In this document: positions 16,557-24,643 of the stretch, piece after piece | How the letters are laid out: every line of letters starts with the position of its first letter | Numbering within the stretch: the stretch's first letter is position 1 | Assembly (NCBI GenBank): GCA_965222995.1 | Contig: OZ244977.1 | Span: forward strand, 2,480,001-2,544,000 | Length of the DNA stretch: 64,000 bases | From: SB11 sp965222995 | GTDB lineage: Bacteria > Bacteroidota > Bacteroidia > UBA8524 | Direction: 5' to 3' | Program-made: the position numbers and the translations under genes | Notes under the pieces: generated by a model | What the model was told of the DNA's origin: nothing | What the model saw: only the letters and a program-made list of their open reading frames with translations | Database searches by the model: none

Positions 16557-17627
16557 CTATTGCTCTTTTTGAGGGGGTAAATCAATATTTTCCTTTTCCA
16601 AGTCCAATACCCACTTTTTTCTGGCTAGTCCGCCTCCATAGCCGGTTAAATCTCCATTGCTCCCAATTACTCTGTGGCAGGGAATAATAAAGGCAACTCT
16701 ATTGTATCCGTTAGCGGAGGCAACTGCCCTAACTGCTTTAGGTTTGTTTAGCTCATTTGCTTGTTGCTGATAAGACCACGTTTCACCATAAGGTATTTGC
16801 TTTAGCATCTCCCAAACCTGTTGCTGAAACTCTGTACCCGGGGTATGTAAGGGTACACTAAATGTTTTTCTTTCTCCATTTAAATACTCGTTCACTTCTT
16901 TTTGTACTTGGTTTAAATATTTATTTTGCCCAGGAAGTATTACAGCATCAAGCCTTTTCTGTAAATCTTGAAATTCCGTCTCCAGCATACGTCGGTCAGT
17001 AAACTCAAGTAAGCACACCCCTTTATCAGTGGCACAAGCAAACATTGCCCCCAGCTTGGTAGTGAAGCGGGTAATATTAATTACTGTTTTGGAAGAAGAA
17101 GCACTTGCGGTTTGCTCAAAAATATTCTGAAACTCCGTATTAAACCCACTAAGTGAGTTATAGCCCACCCCAAAAGCAGTATTGGTTATAGAGTTTCCAC
17201 CTTTAATTTGATTGTAGGCATTGTTTATTCTCAACATTCTTTGGTAGGCATGGAAAGTAATTTTATGGTGTTTCTTAAACCATCTGCGTATCAAACTAGG
17301 CTCAATTCCACGTTGTCTCAAATCATAGTCTTTAATTTTCAAAAAAGGGTCATTTTGCAATTCGGCAATTATCTCTTGTATATAAGCTGGTGTTTCCCCT
17401 TCTTTTTCCATGGGTTTACAAATCTTGCAAGGTCTAAATCCGTTTTGTATAGCTTCTTGGGGAGTATCGTAAAACACTACATTTTTAGCTAATGGCTTCC
17501 GAGCACTGCAAGAAGGACGGCAAAATATACCCGTTGATATTACTGCTGTTATAAAAACACCTTCGTACAGTGATTCTCTTCGCCCTATTATCTCGTACTT
17601 CTCTTTAAAACTTAGTGTTGCCTTCAT
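16557..17627 (-). CDS. ada: Bifunctional Ada: DNA methyl-repair protein and transcriptional activator (356 aa)
   Basis: It removes methyl groups from alkylated DNA and, once methylated, activates the adaptive response. The N-terminal zinc domain has Cys36, Cys40, Cys67 and Cys70 (GIFCRPSCSARKP and GFRPCKICKP), matching the four zinc ligands of E. coli Ada, with Cys36 in the phosphotriester-acceptor position. An AraC-type helix-turn-helix region spans about residues 85-175. The C-terminal methyltransferase has IPCHRVIG with acceptor Cys317 and then TGYGGGLARKKWVL. All key residues are intact and the length is normal. It is divergent from the dipeptidyl peptidase gene across 173 bases. Confidence 0.93.
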   Translation of the reverse strand: MKATLSFKEKYEIIGRRESLYEGVFITAVISTGIFCRPSCSARKPLAKNVVFYDTPQEAIQNGFRPCKICKPMEKEGETPAYIQEIIAELQNDPFLKIKDYDLRQRGIEPSLIRRWFKKHHKITFHAYQRMLRINNAYNQIKGGNSITNTAFGVGYNSLSGFNTEFQNIFEQTASASSSKTVINITRFTTKLGAMFACATDKGVCLLEFTDRRMLETEFQDLQKRLDAVILPGQNKYLNQVQKEVNEYLNGERKTFSVPLHTPGTEFQQQVWEMLKQIPYGETWSYQQQANELNKPKAVRAVASANGYNRVAFIIPCHRVIGSNGDLTGYGGGLARKKWVLDLEKENIDLPPQKEQ

Positions 17628-17696
17628 TATAAAACAAATATAAAATCACTCCCAACTACCTAGCTACCGAAAACTTAACACGCTTATTTTCGCTAT

Positions 17697-17704
17697 TACT
17701 TTTG
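17697..17704 (+). promoter_or_regulatory. Candidate -7 box upstream of dipeptidyl peptidase IV
   Basis: TACTTTTG matches TAnnTTTG in the 173-base ada/DPP IV divergent region, 96 bases before the start at 17801. No good -33 TTG was seen, so confidence is limited. Confidence 0.35.
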
Positions 17705-17800
17705 TTATAAAAACCTGTCTCATTCTTATAACAATTCATCTAAATCACAGCATTTATGCTTAAAAAACTTTAGGTTTGAAAACTTGGCTAAAACCCACTT

Positions 17801-19969
17801 ATGAAAAAATTATATACTACACTTTTATTAGTAACCGTTTCGGTTTCATTGTTCGCCCAAAAGAAAATAGCACTAGAAGATATTCTTTTATATAACACTT
17901 TCAGACCCTCTACTGTATCAGGCTTTGTACCTTCTATTGACGGTAAAAGCTATTATAATTTTGAAGGCAATGACACTGCTTTTATTGTTAAGTATTCATA
18001 TAAAACCGGAAGAGCTATTGAGAAAGTTTTTAGCATTTACGATATGGATATAAACATTGGGGAGTACCAATATTATTACTATACCTTTAGTGCTGATGAA
18101 ACCAAACTGCTTATTGGTGTTAAAACAGAACGTATATACCGCCACAGTACGCGTAGTAAGTACTATGTATTTGATTTAAAAGAACGCAAAGCATACAATG
18201 TTGCCGATGAAAAAGTACGTTATGCTACCTTTTCTCCTGATGGCAGTAAAGTAGCCTATGTAAGCGGAAACAACTTATACTATACTGACTACCAAAGCGG
18301 GGCTACCACCCAAGTTACCACTGATGGTAAAGACGATGCCATAATAAACGGTGCAGTAGATTGGGTATATGAAGAAGAGTTTACTATGAGCCAAGGCTTT
18401 GAATGGAGCCCTGATGGTAAAAAGATTGCCTTTTACCGTTTTGATGAAAGCGGCGTGAAAAAATTTAGTATGGATATTTATGGTTCTTTATATCCTGAAC
18501 AAGATGTATTTAAATATCCAAAGGCAGGTGAAGATAATTCTGTTGTTGATGTTAAAATATACAACTTAGAAACTAAAAAAATTATTGAATTGGATGAGGG
18601 AAGTGAAAACGACCAATACATACCCCGTATTAAATGGACACAAGACCCTAACCTGCTATCATTCCATCGCATGAACCGCAAGCAAAACAAGCTTGAACTT
18701 ATTTTGGCTAATGCTACCACCGGTAGCCTGAAAACCATTTATACAGAAACCAACAAATACTATATTGATGTTACTGATAACCTTACCTTTTTAAATGATG
18801 GTAAGCACTTTATTTTCTCCAGTGAAAAAAGCGGTTACAACCACCTGTATTTATTTACAATGGATGGCAAAGAAGTTCGTCAGATTACAACCGGCAACTG
18901 GGAGGTTGATGCCTTTTACGGTACCGATGAAAAAAACAAGTACTTATACTTTACTTCAACAGAAGTTTCGCCCATAAACCGTGAGTTGTATAAAATAGAT
19001 TTAAAGGGCAAAAAGAAAACCCAGCTTACTAAAGGTGGCGGCTACCACTATATCACCTTCAACCCGCCCATGACGTATTACATGGATATACATTCTACAG
19101 CGAATACACCATACGTACAATCTATTTATGATAATAAAGGAAAGCTGGTGCGTGAACTGGCTAATAACAAAGAACTTGAAACAACCATGAAAGAGCATGG
19201 TTTTGCCAATGTTGAATTCTCTACCCTAAAAACGTCAGAAGGTGTTGAACTAAATTACTGGATGGTGAAACCCAAAGATTTTGACCCGAATAAAAAATAC
19301 CCCTTATTAATGTTTGTTTATGGAGGTCCCGGAAATCAACAGGTAATGAACCGTTGGGGTGGCAGCCGAGCTATATGGAACCAATATATGACACAGCAAG
19401 GGTTTATTGTTGCTTGTGTAGATAACAGAGGCACAGGTGGACGTGGTGAGGAATTTAAAAAACTAACCTACAAGCAGCTGGGTAAATACGAAACTATAGA
19501 CCAAATTGAAGCAGCTAAATATTTCGGCAATCAAAACTATATTGATGCTAGCCGCATTGGTATTTGGGGCTGGAGTTATGGTGGTTATATGTCATCGCTA
19601 TGTATAAGTAAAGGTGCAGATGTATTTAAGAGTGCAGTTGCTGTAGCTCCCGTAACCAATTGGCGCTATTATGATAATATTTATACTGAGAGGTATATGC
19701 AACGTCCACAGGAAAATGCAGACGGGTATGATGATAACTCACCCATTAACCATGTAGAAAAAATTAAAGGCGATTACTTAATTATTCATGGTACAGCCGA
19801 TGATAATGTACACTTTCAAAACTCGGTAGAAATGGTTGAGGCTATGATTAATAAAGGAGTGAAGTTTGATAGTGAATATTACCCCAACAAAGCACACGGT
19901 ATAGGGGGCAGAAGAACTCAATATCACTTATACAATCGTATCAGTTCATTTTTTATTGAAAAGCTGTAA
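17801..19969 (+). CDS. Dipeptidyl peptidase IV, family S9B (722 aa)
   Basis: An exported serine exopeptidase that releases X-Pro and X-Ala dipeptides. It has a signal peptide (MKKLYTTLLLVTVSVSLFA), an N-terminal beta-propeller (residues about 40-480) and an alpha/beta hydrolase domain. The propeller carries the DPP IV double-Glu signature DWVYEEEF that anchors the substrate amino terminus. The catalytic triad is Ser592 in GWSYGG, Asp667 in HGTADDNVHF and His699 in NKAHGIGG. The YGGPGNQ oxyanion-hole region is also present. It lies upstream of two POT transporters, fitting a peptide-scavenging set in which it feeds them di- and tripeptides (inference). Confidence 0.95.
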   Translation: MKKLYTTLLLVTVSVSLFAQKKIALEDILLYNTFRPSTVSGFVPSIDGKSYYNFEGNDTAFIVKYSYKTGRAIEKVFSIYDMDINIGEYQYYYYTFSADETKLLIGVKTERIYRHSTRSKYYVFDLKERKAYNVADEKVRYATFSPDGSKVAYVSGNNLYYTDYQSGATTQVTTDGKDDAIINGAVDWVYEEEFTMSQGFEWSPDGKKIAFYRFDESGVKKFSMDIYGSLYPEQDVFKYPKAGEDNSVVDVKIYNLETKKIIELDEGSENDQYIPRIKWTQDPNLLSFHRMNRKQNKLELILANATTGSLKTIYTETNKYYIDVTDNLTFLNDGKHFIFSSEKSGYNHLYLFTMDGKEVRQITTGNWEVDAFYGTDEKNKYLYFTSTEVSPINRELYKIDLKGKKKTQLTKGGGYHYITFNPPMTYYMDIHSTANTPYVQSIYDNKGKLVRELANNKELETTMKEHGFANVEFSTLKTSEGVELNYWMVKPKDFDPNKKYPLLMFVYGGPGNQQVMNRWGGSRAIWNQYMTQQGFIVACVDNRGTGGRGEEFKKLTYKQLGKYETIDQIEAAKYFGNQNYIDASRIGIWGWSYGGYMSSLCISKGADVFKSAVAVAPVTNWRYYDNIYTERYMQRPQENADGYDDNSPINHVEKIKGDYLIIHGTADDNVHFQNSVEMVEAMINKGVKFDSEYYPNKAHGIGGRRTQYHLYNRISSFFIEKL

Positions 19970-20032
19970 CAGAAATTGCTTTTTGCTTTTTATCGTTTAG
20001 TTTTACAAATAGCAAAACCTTAAACATTATTT

Positions 20033-21979
20033 ATGAGTACTACTTCCTCAACAAAGCATCCCAAAGGGTTATATCTTTTGTATGCTACTGAAATGTGGGA
20101 ACGTTTCAGCTATTATGGCATGCGTGCCCTGCTTTCGCTATACATGATTAATGCTTTGTTTTTTGATAAAGCCTCTGCATCAAAAATATATGGTAGTTAT
20201 ACAGGCTTGGTATGGCTTACTCCGCTATTGGGTGGTTACATTGCCGACAAGTATTGGGGCAACCGCCGCACTATAATTTTTGGTGGTGCACTAATGGCAT
20301 TAGGCCAGTTTTTTATGTTTGCCAGTGGCGCAGCTTACGAAGCCACTGAAACAGCTACCTATATAATGTATGGAGGGTTAGGGCTGATAATTTTCGGTAA
20401 CGGTTTCTTTAAGCCCAACATCTCTACTATGGTAGGGCAATTGTATACTGAAGGTGATAGAAGAGTAGACTCTGCTTTTACTATATTTTATCAAGGTATT
20501 AACGTAGGTGCGTTATTAGCCCCACTTATTACAGGAAATTTAGGTGAACGCTATACCGATAGCGGAATAATAATACCCGAAGCTTTTAAATGGGGGTATT
20601 TTGCTGCCGGTGTAGGAATGATTATCTCATTAATCACTTTTATTTGGCTAAAAAATAAATATGTGGTTAGTCCTACAGGAGAAGCTGTGGGTATGCCTCC
20701 CAAAAAAGCTGAGGTAAAAGAAATTGAAGCCCAAGAAGAAAAACAGTCTGCCAAGCTAAGCCCAGCAAAATTAGCAGTAGCCGGTGTAGCATTAATCGGG
20801 CTGTTTATGCTGTTTTATATTCCTCTTGACTTTGACCTTATTGGTGCTTTTATATTCTCTATTTCTGTAGTACTTCCTGCTGTTATACTAAGTGATTCTT
20901 CACTAACAAAAATTGAGAAGAACCGAATATGGGTAATTTACATTATTGCCTTTTTTGTGATTTTCTTTTGGATGGCTTTTGAACAGGCAGGGGTCTCCCT
21001 CACTTTCTTTGCACAGGAACAAACCAATAGAGACTTTAATATTTTCGGGTACGAGTGGACTATGCCGGCCAGTATGTTCCAGTCGTTCAACGCTGCCTTT
21101 ATCGTGCTTTTAGCTCCATTATTTGTGAGCATTTGGAGCACACTGGGAAAACGGGGCAAAGAACCTTCATCGCCTGTGAAACAAGCTTTTGGTTTAGGCT
21201 TCTTAGCCTTGGGCTATTTATTTATTGCTTGGGGAGTAAATGGTATTAACCCTTGGGATAAAGTGAGCATTATATGGCTAATGGGCTTATATCTTATCCA
21301 TACTATTGGCGAGTTATGTTTGTCTCCAATCGGTCTGTCGATGGTAGTAAAATTAGCTCCCGCCCGTTTTGTTTCATTACTTATGGGGGTTTGGTTTTTA
21401 AGCTATTCCGTATCCAGTAAGCTGGCAGGAGAATTAAGTGCTTTATATCCTGAAGAAATTAAAATGGAAAACAGCGTTTCTGCCGATGAAACTATTTTCA
21501 ATACGGTTTCGCAGCAAGCTATTGATACTATGGTTTGGAAACAATCTGCCAAAGAAATGTATCAACTACCTGTTGTTGATGTGAGGTTTGAAGGAGAAGA
21601 TAAATCAATAGACTCTATTGCTTCATTAAACTTAACTCAAGCCAAAGCAGATGCTTCTGTATACCACATGAAGCTGGTTAAAATATCTATTGAAGAAAGA
21701 GAAAAAACACCTGTTGAGTTTAGCGGAGCCGTTATAACAGCCGATAGTAACTACTTAATAAGTTATAAAGAAGTAACCCGTATAACCAAAGAGGGTGAAG
21801 TGCTTGACAAAGAACTTGAAGTATGGAATTTGAAACCCAAAAAACCTTCTTTCTTGGGCATGCAAATAAACAATCTGTTCGATTTCTTTATGATTTTTGT
21901 GTACATGGCAGGTGCGGCAGCTATTCTGTTGTTTGCCATTAATAAGTGGCTACTGAAAATGATGCACGGTGTTGTTTAA
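20033..21979 (+). CDS. POT/PTR family proton-coupled oligopeptide transporter, first copy (648 aa)
   Basis: A major-facilitator-type importer of di- and tripeptides driven by protons. It has the ExxERFxYY signature as EMWERFSYYGM near residue 17, the GNGFFKPNISTMVGQLY motif near residue 125, and the GELCLSPIGLSMVVKLAP motif in the C-terminal half. Compared with typical ~500-residue bacterial POTs it has a long hydrophilic insertion (about residues 475-610) before the final helix, rich in charged residues; such insertions occur in Bacteroidota members. It is the second gene of a DPP IV-POT-POT array. Confidence 0.93.
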   Translation: MSTTSSTKHPKGLYLLYATEMWERFSYYGMRALLSLYMINALFFDKASASKIYGSYTGLVWLTPLLGGYIADKYWGNRRTIIFGGALMALGQFFMFASGAAYEATETATYIMYGGLGLIIFGNGFFKPNISTMVGQLYTEGDRRVDSAFTIFYQGINVGALLAPLITGNLGERYTDSGIIIPEAFKWGYFAAGVGMIISLITFIWLKNKYVVSPTGEAVGMPPKKAEVKEIEAQEEKQSAKLSPAKLAVAGVALIGLFMLFYIPLDFDLIGAFIFSISVVLPAVILSDSSLTKIEKNRIWVIYIIAFFVIFFWMAFEQAGVSLTFFAQEQTNRDFNIFGYEWTMPASMFQSFNAAFIVLLAPLFVSIWSTLGKRGKEPSSPVKQAFGLGFLALGYLFIAWGVNGINPWDKVSIIWLMGLYLIHTIGELCLSPIGLSMVVKLAPARFVSLLMGVWFLSYSVSSKLAGELSALYPEEIKMENSVSADETIFNTVSQQAIDTMVWKQSAKEMYQLPVVDVRFEGEDKSIDSIASLNLTQAKADASVYHMKLVKISIEEREKTPVEFSGAVITADSNYLISYKEVTRITKEGEVLDKELEVWNLKPKKPSFLGMQINNLFDFFMIFVYMAGAAAILLFAINKWLLKMMHGVV

Positions 21980-22000
21980 GCAGAAACTAAAATTATATAA

Positions 22001-22036
22001 GCAAAGCCTTGATTTTTACTATGCTTTGTTATTTTT
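22001..22036 (+). terminator. Weak hairpin with T-rich tail between the two POT genes
   Basis: CAAAGC (22002-22007) and GCTTTG (22023-22028) form a 6-bp stem with a long loop, followed by TTATTTTT. This could attenuate transcription between the two transporter genes. The stem is short, so the call is tentative. Confidence 0.3.
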
Positions 22037-22063
22037 ACAGAAAATTAATTTAAAAAATAAATA

Positions 22064-23770
22064 ATGAGTAATAAAGAACAAAAACACCCTAGAGGCCTTA
22101 TTATTCTATTCTTCACAGAAATGTGGGAACGATTTGGCTACTATCTTATGCTGGGTATTTTCTCGCTATATATGCTAGATAGTTGGGATGCCGGCGGTAT
22201 GGGATTTTCACCCGAAAAAAAGTCTGATATTTACGGTACCTACTTGGGGTTGGTATACCTTACGCCCTTTATCGGTGGTTTATTGGCAGATAGGCTTTTC
22301 GGTTATAGAAAATCTATTGTAGCAGGAGGTTTATTAATGGCTGCCGGGTATTTCGGTTTGTCTATCCACGGAGAATCAGCCTTTTATATTTCATTATTAC
22401 TCATCATTTTAGGAAACGGGTTTTTTAAGCCCAATATTTCTACTCTAGTTGGTAACCTTTATAATGACGACCGCTATCGTGCTAACAAAGACGCGGGCTA
22501 TAACATCTTTTACATGGGTATAAACATCGGTGCATTCTTTTGCAACTTTGTGGCCGCTTATATGCGTAACAGCTGGGGCTGGGGGCATGCATTTATTGCC
22601 GCCGGTGTAGGTATGCTTATAGGTGTTGTGGTATTTTTAGCAGGAACAAGGCATGTTAAAGAAGCTGATGTTATTAAACCTACCCAACAAGGCGATATGT
22701 CTTTGGGCAAAATTTTCGGTTTTGTACTGATACCTATGTTTGCTTTTGGTGTGCTAGGATATTTAATCCCGGGTAACTTATTGGGTACTGATACAAACGA
22801 TGCCTTTATTATAGGTTGTATTCCCGTAATATTATTCTTTGTGTATTTAATGGTAAATGCCAATAAAGAAGATAAAGGCCCTATTGCTGCACTATTATCG
22901 GTATATGCTTGTATTATAGTGTTTTGGGCAGTATTCCATCAAAACGGTGATGCATTAACAGTTTGGGCTGAAGAATATACAGACCGTTCTATGCCTGCTG
23001 CTATTGAAGCTCCGGCATCTGTAATCGGTATGGATCAAACCATTACCAATCACGAAAGTGTTACATATTCAAAAGAAGAGTTTGAAAAGTATATTGAGGA
23101 GTTGGGTAAAGAAAAAGATGCTTTCAAAGCGGCTAACAACAAAGCCGGTGCTGATAGTATGACCAAGCTGATAAAACTGCGAGAGGATTCGCGAAGCTAT
23201 TTCTCTAACCTCACAAAAGATAAATGGCCGGAGCAAGGAAAAGACTTAAAACTGGTTTCTACAGAAATATACCAATCGGTAAACCCATTTTGGATTATTA
23301 TTTTAACCCCTATTGTAGTAGGTTTCTTCGGTTGGCTACGCAGGCGCAAGAGAGAGCCTAGCACCCCGGGTAAAATTGCTTTAGGTTTATTAATAACTGC
23401 ATTATCAGCCTTAGTAATGGTGGGTGCTGTAAAAGCTACCAACCTTGATAGTGAAAAAGCCAGTAGCTGGTGGCTAATTATGACTTATGGCGTAATTACT
23501 ATTGGTGAGTTATGTTTATCGCCTATGGGATTATCACTGGTGTCAAAACTAAGCCCTCCGCGTATTACCGCACTTATGATGGGTGGTTTCTTCCTTTCTA
23601 CAGCAGTGGGTAATAAACTTTCAGGTATGCTATCAGGCTTGTGGGAAGGTTTTGATGATAAATCAAACTTCTTCTTAGTTAATTTTGCTTTGGTAATGGC
23701 AGCCTTTATATTGCTGGTACTATTGCTGAAATGGCTAAAATCTGTAATGCGAGAGAAAAATATATCGTAA
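22064..23770 (+). CDS. POT/PTR family proton-coupled oligopeptide transporter, second copy (568 aa)
   Basis: A second di/tripeptide importer. It keeps ExxERFxYY as EMWERFGYYLM, the GNGFFKPNISTLVGNLY motif and GELCLSPMGLSLVSKLSPPR. A hydrophilic insertion (about residues 325-405, with many Lys and Glu) interrupts the C-terminal half, at a different place from that in the first copy. The two copies are clearly diverged, so they may differ in substrate range rather than being a recent duplication. The gene is followed by a strong palindromic terminator. Confidence 0.93.
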   Translation: MSNKEQKHPRGLIILFFTEMWERFGYYLMLGIFSLYMLDSWDAGGMGFSPEKKSDIYGTYLGLVYLTPFIGGLLADRLFGYRKSIVAGGLLMAAGYFGLSIHGESAFYISLLLIILGNGFFKPNISTLVGNLYNDDRYRANKDAGYNIFYMGINIGAFFCNFVAAYMRNSWGWGHAFIAAGVGMLIGVVVFLAGTRHVKEADVIKPTQQGDMSLGKIFGFVLIPMFAFGVLGYLIPGNLLGTDTNDAFIIGCIPVILFFVYLMVNANKEDKGPIAALLSVYACIIVFWAVFHQNGDALTVWAEEYTDRSMPAAIEAPASVIGMDQTITNHESVTYSKEEFEKYIEELGKEKDAFKAANNKAGADSMTKLIKLREDSRSYFSNLTKDKWPEQGKDLKLVSTEIYQSVNPFWIIILTPIVVGFFGWLRRRKREPSTPGKIALGLLITALSALVMVGAVKATNLDSEKASSWWLIMTYGVITIGELCLSPMGLSLVSKLSPPRITALMMGGFFLSTAVGNKLSGMLSGLWEGFDDKSNFFLVNFALVMAAFILLVLLLKWLKSVMREKNIS

Positions 23771-23794
23771 CGATTTTTAGTTATAAAACTTATT

Positions 23795-23820
23795 AAAACC
23801 ACTTCAATTGAAGTGGTTTT
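23795..23820 (+). terminator. Palindromic terminator after the second POT gene
   Basis: A perfect 26-nt palindrome built on aaaaccacttcaa and its complement, followed by a T run (tttttttattt). It lies 24 bases after the stop at 23770. Confidence 0.88.
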
Positions 23821-23964
23821 TTTATTTGCTTGCAACAATACCTATCCTTAAAGTTGCTAATGTTTATATAAATATTTAAATTATGCTTAATTTATTTTTG
23901 CTAAAGGGCATTTTTTTGCATTTTTTAATAATATTATAATCAACTAGTTGCAGAATAATTGTTT

Positions 23965-23972
23965 TACCTTTG
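23965..23972 (+). promoter_or_regulatory. -7 box upstream of the UpxY-like antiterminator gene
   Basis: TACCTTTG matches TAnnTTTG, with a TTG 14 bases further upstream (shorter than the usual 17-23). It predicts a leader of roughly 70 bases before the ATG at 24050. UpxY proteins act on leader sequences, so this leader may carry the recognition site, but none can be identified by eye. Confidence 0.5.
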
Positions 23973-24049
23973 CAAAACTTAGTTTAGAAAGCCTAATTGG
24001 TAGTTGGGCATAGCTTAGTTGACCACAAGCTTTTCTGAATAAATGTATT

Positions 24050-24586
24050 ATGACTACTCTATCTGATAAAAGATGGTTTGCAGTGTATACTTTGCCACGT
24101 GCCGAAAAGAAAGTATCTGAAAGGCTTTCAAAGGTTGGGATTGAACACTATTTACCTCTACTGAAAACATTAAAAAAGTGGAGCGACAGAAAAAAATGGG
24201 TTGAAGAACCTCTTTTTAAATCTTATCTATTTGTAAAAATATCAGAAGCAGAATATTATAAAGTATTAAATACCATAGGTATAGTAAGGTATATAACCTT
24301 TACAGGCAAGGCTGTACCGGTTCCTGAAAATGATATAGAAATAATTAAAAAACTACTTGTTGAATATCCTGATGATTTAGAAGCTGTTGAAAACCTTGAA
24401 GCAGGTACTCCTATAGAAATAATTGCCGGCCCTATGATGGGTGTGCAAGGTAGTTTAGTTGATTACAGAGGAGAGAAAAGAGCATCAATACGGGTAGAGT
24501 ATATAAATCAATCCATATTAATCAGTATACCATCAAGTTTCATTTCCCCACTTGAAGGGCAAAAACCACAACTTATAGAAAGATAA
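24050..24586 (+). CDS. UpxY-family NusG-like transcription antiterminator (178 aa)
   Basis: A NusG paralogue of the type that promotes elongation through polysaccharide operons in Bacteroidota. The N-terminal NGN domain begins RWFAVYTLPRAEKKVSERL and includes FKSYLFVKI and IGIVRYITF. The C-terminal KOW region reads GTPIEIIAGPMMGVQGSLVDY. The length is typical. It is followed after 57 bases by a polysaccharide-type nucleotide-sugar dehydratase, but no further capsule genes follow, since the act operon starts next. It probably regulates its own short operon or a locus elsewhere. Confidence 0.88.
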   Translation: MTTLSDKRWFAVYTLPRAEKKVSERLSKVGIEHYLPLLKTLKKWSDRKKWVEEPLFKSYLFVKISEAEYYKVLNTIGIVRYITFTGKAVPVPENDIEIIKKLLVEYPDDLEAVENLEAGTPIEIIAGPMMGVQGSLVDYRGEKRASIRVEYINQSILISIPSSFISPLEGQKPQLIER

Positions 24587-24643
24587 CGCCACCTATATAA
24601 TCATAGATACATTTTTAAATATTATAGCTATAATTTTGACAAT

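Noticed and set aside
23485..23838. A 117-residue minus-strand frame across the end of the second POT gene
   Set aside because: It runs through the transporter and its terminator palindrome; it is a shadow of coding sequence.
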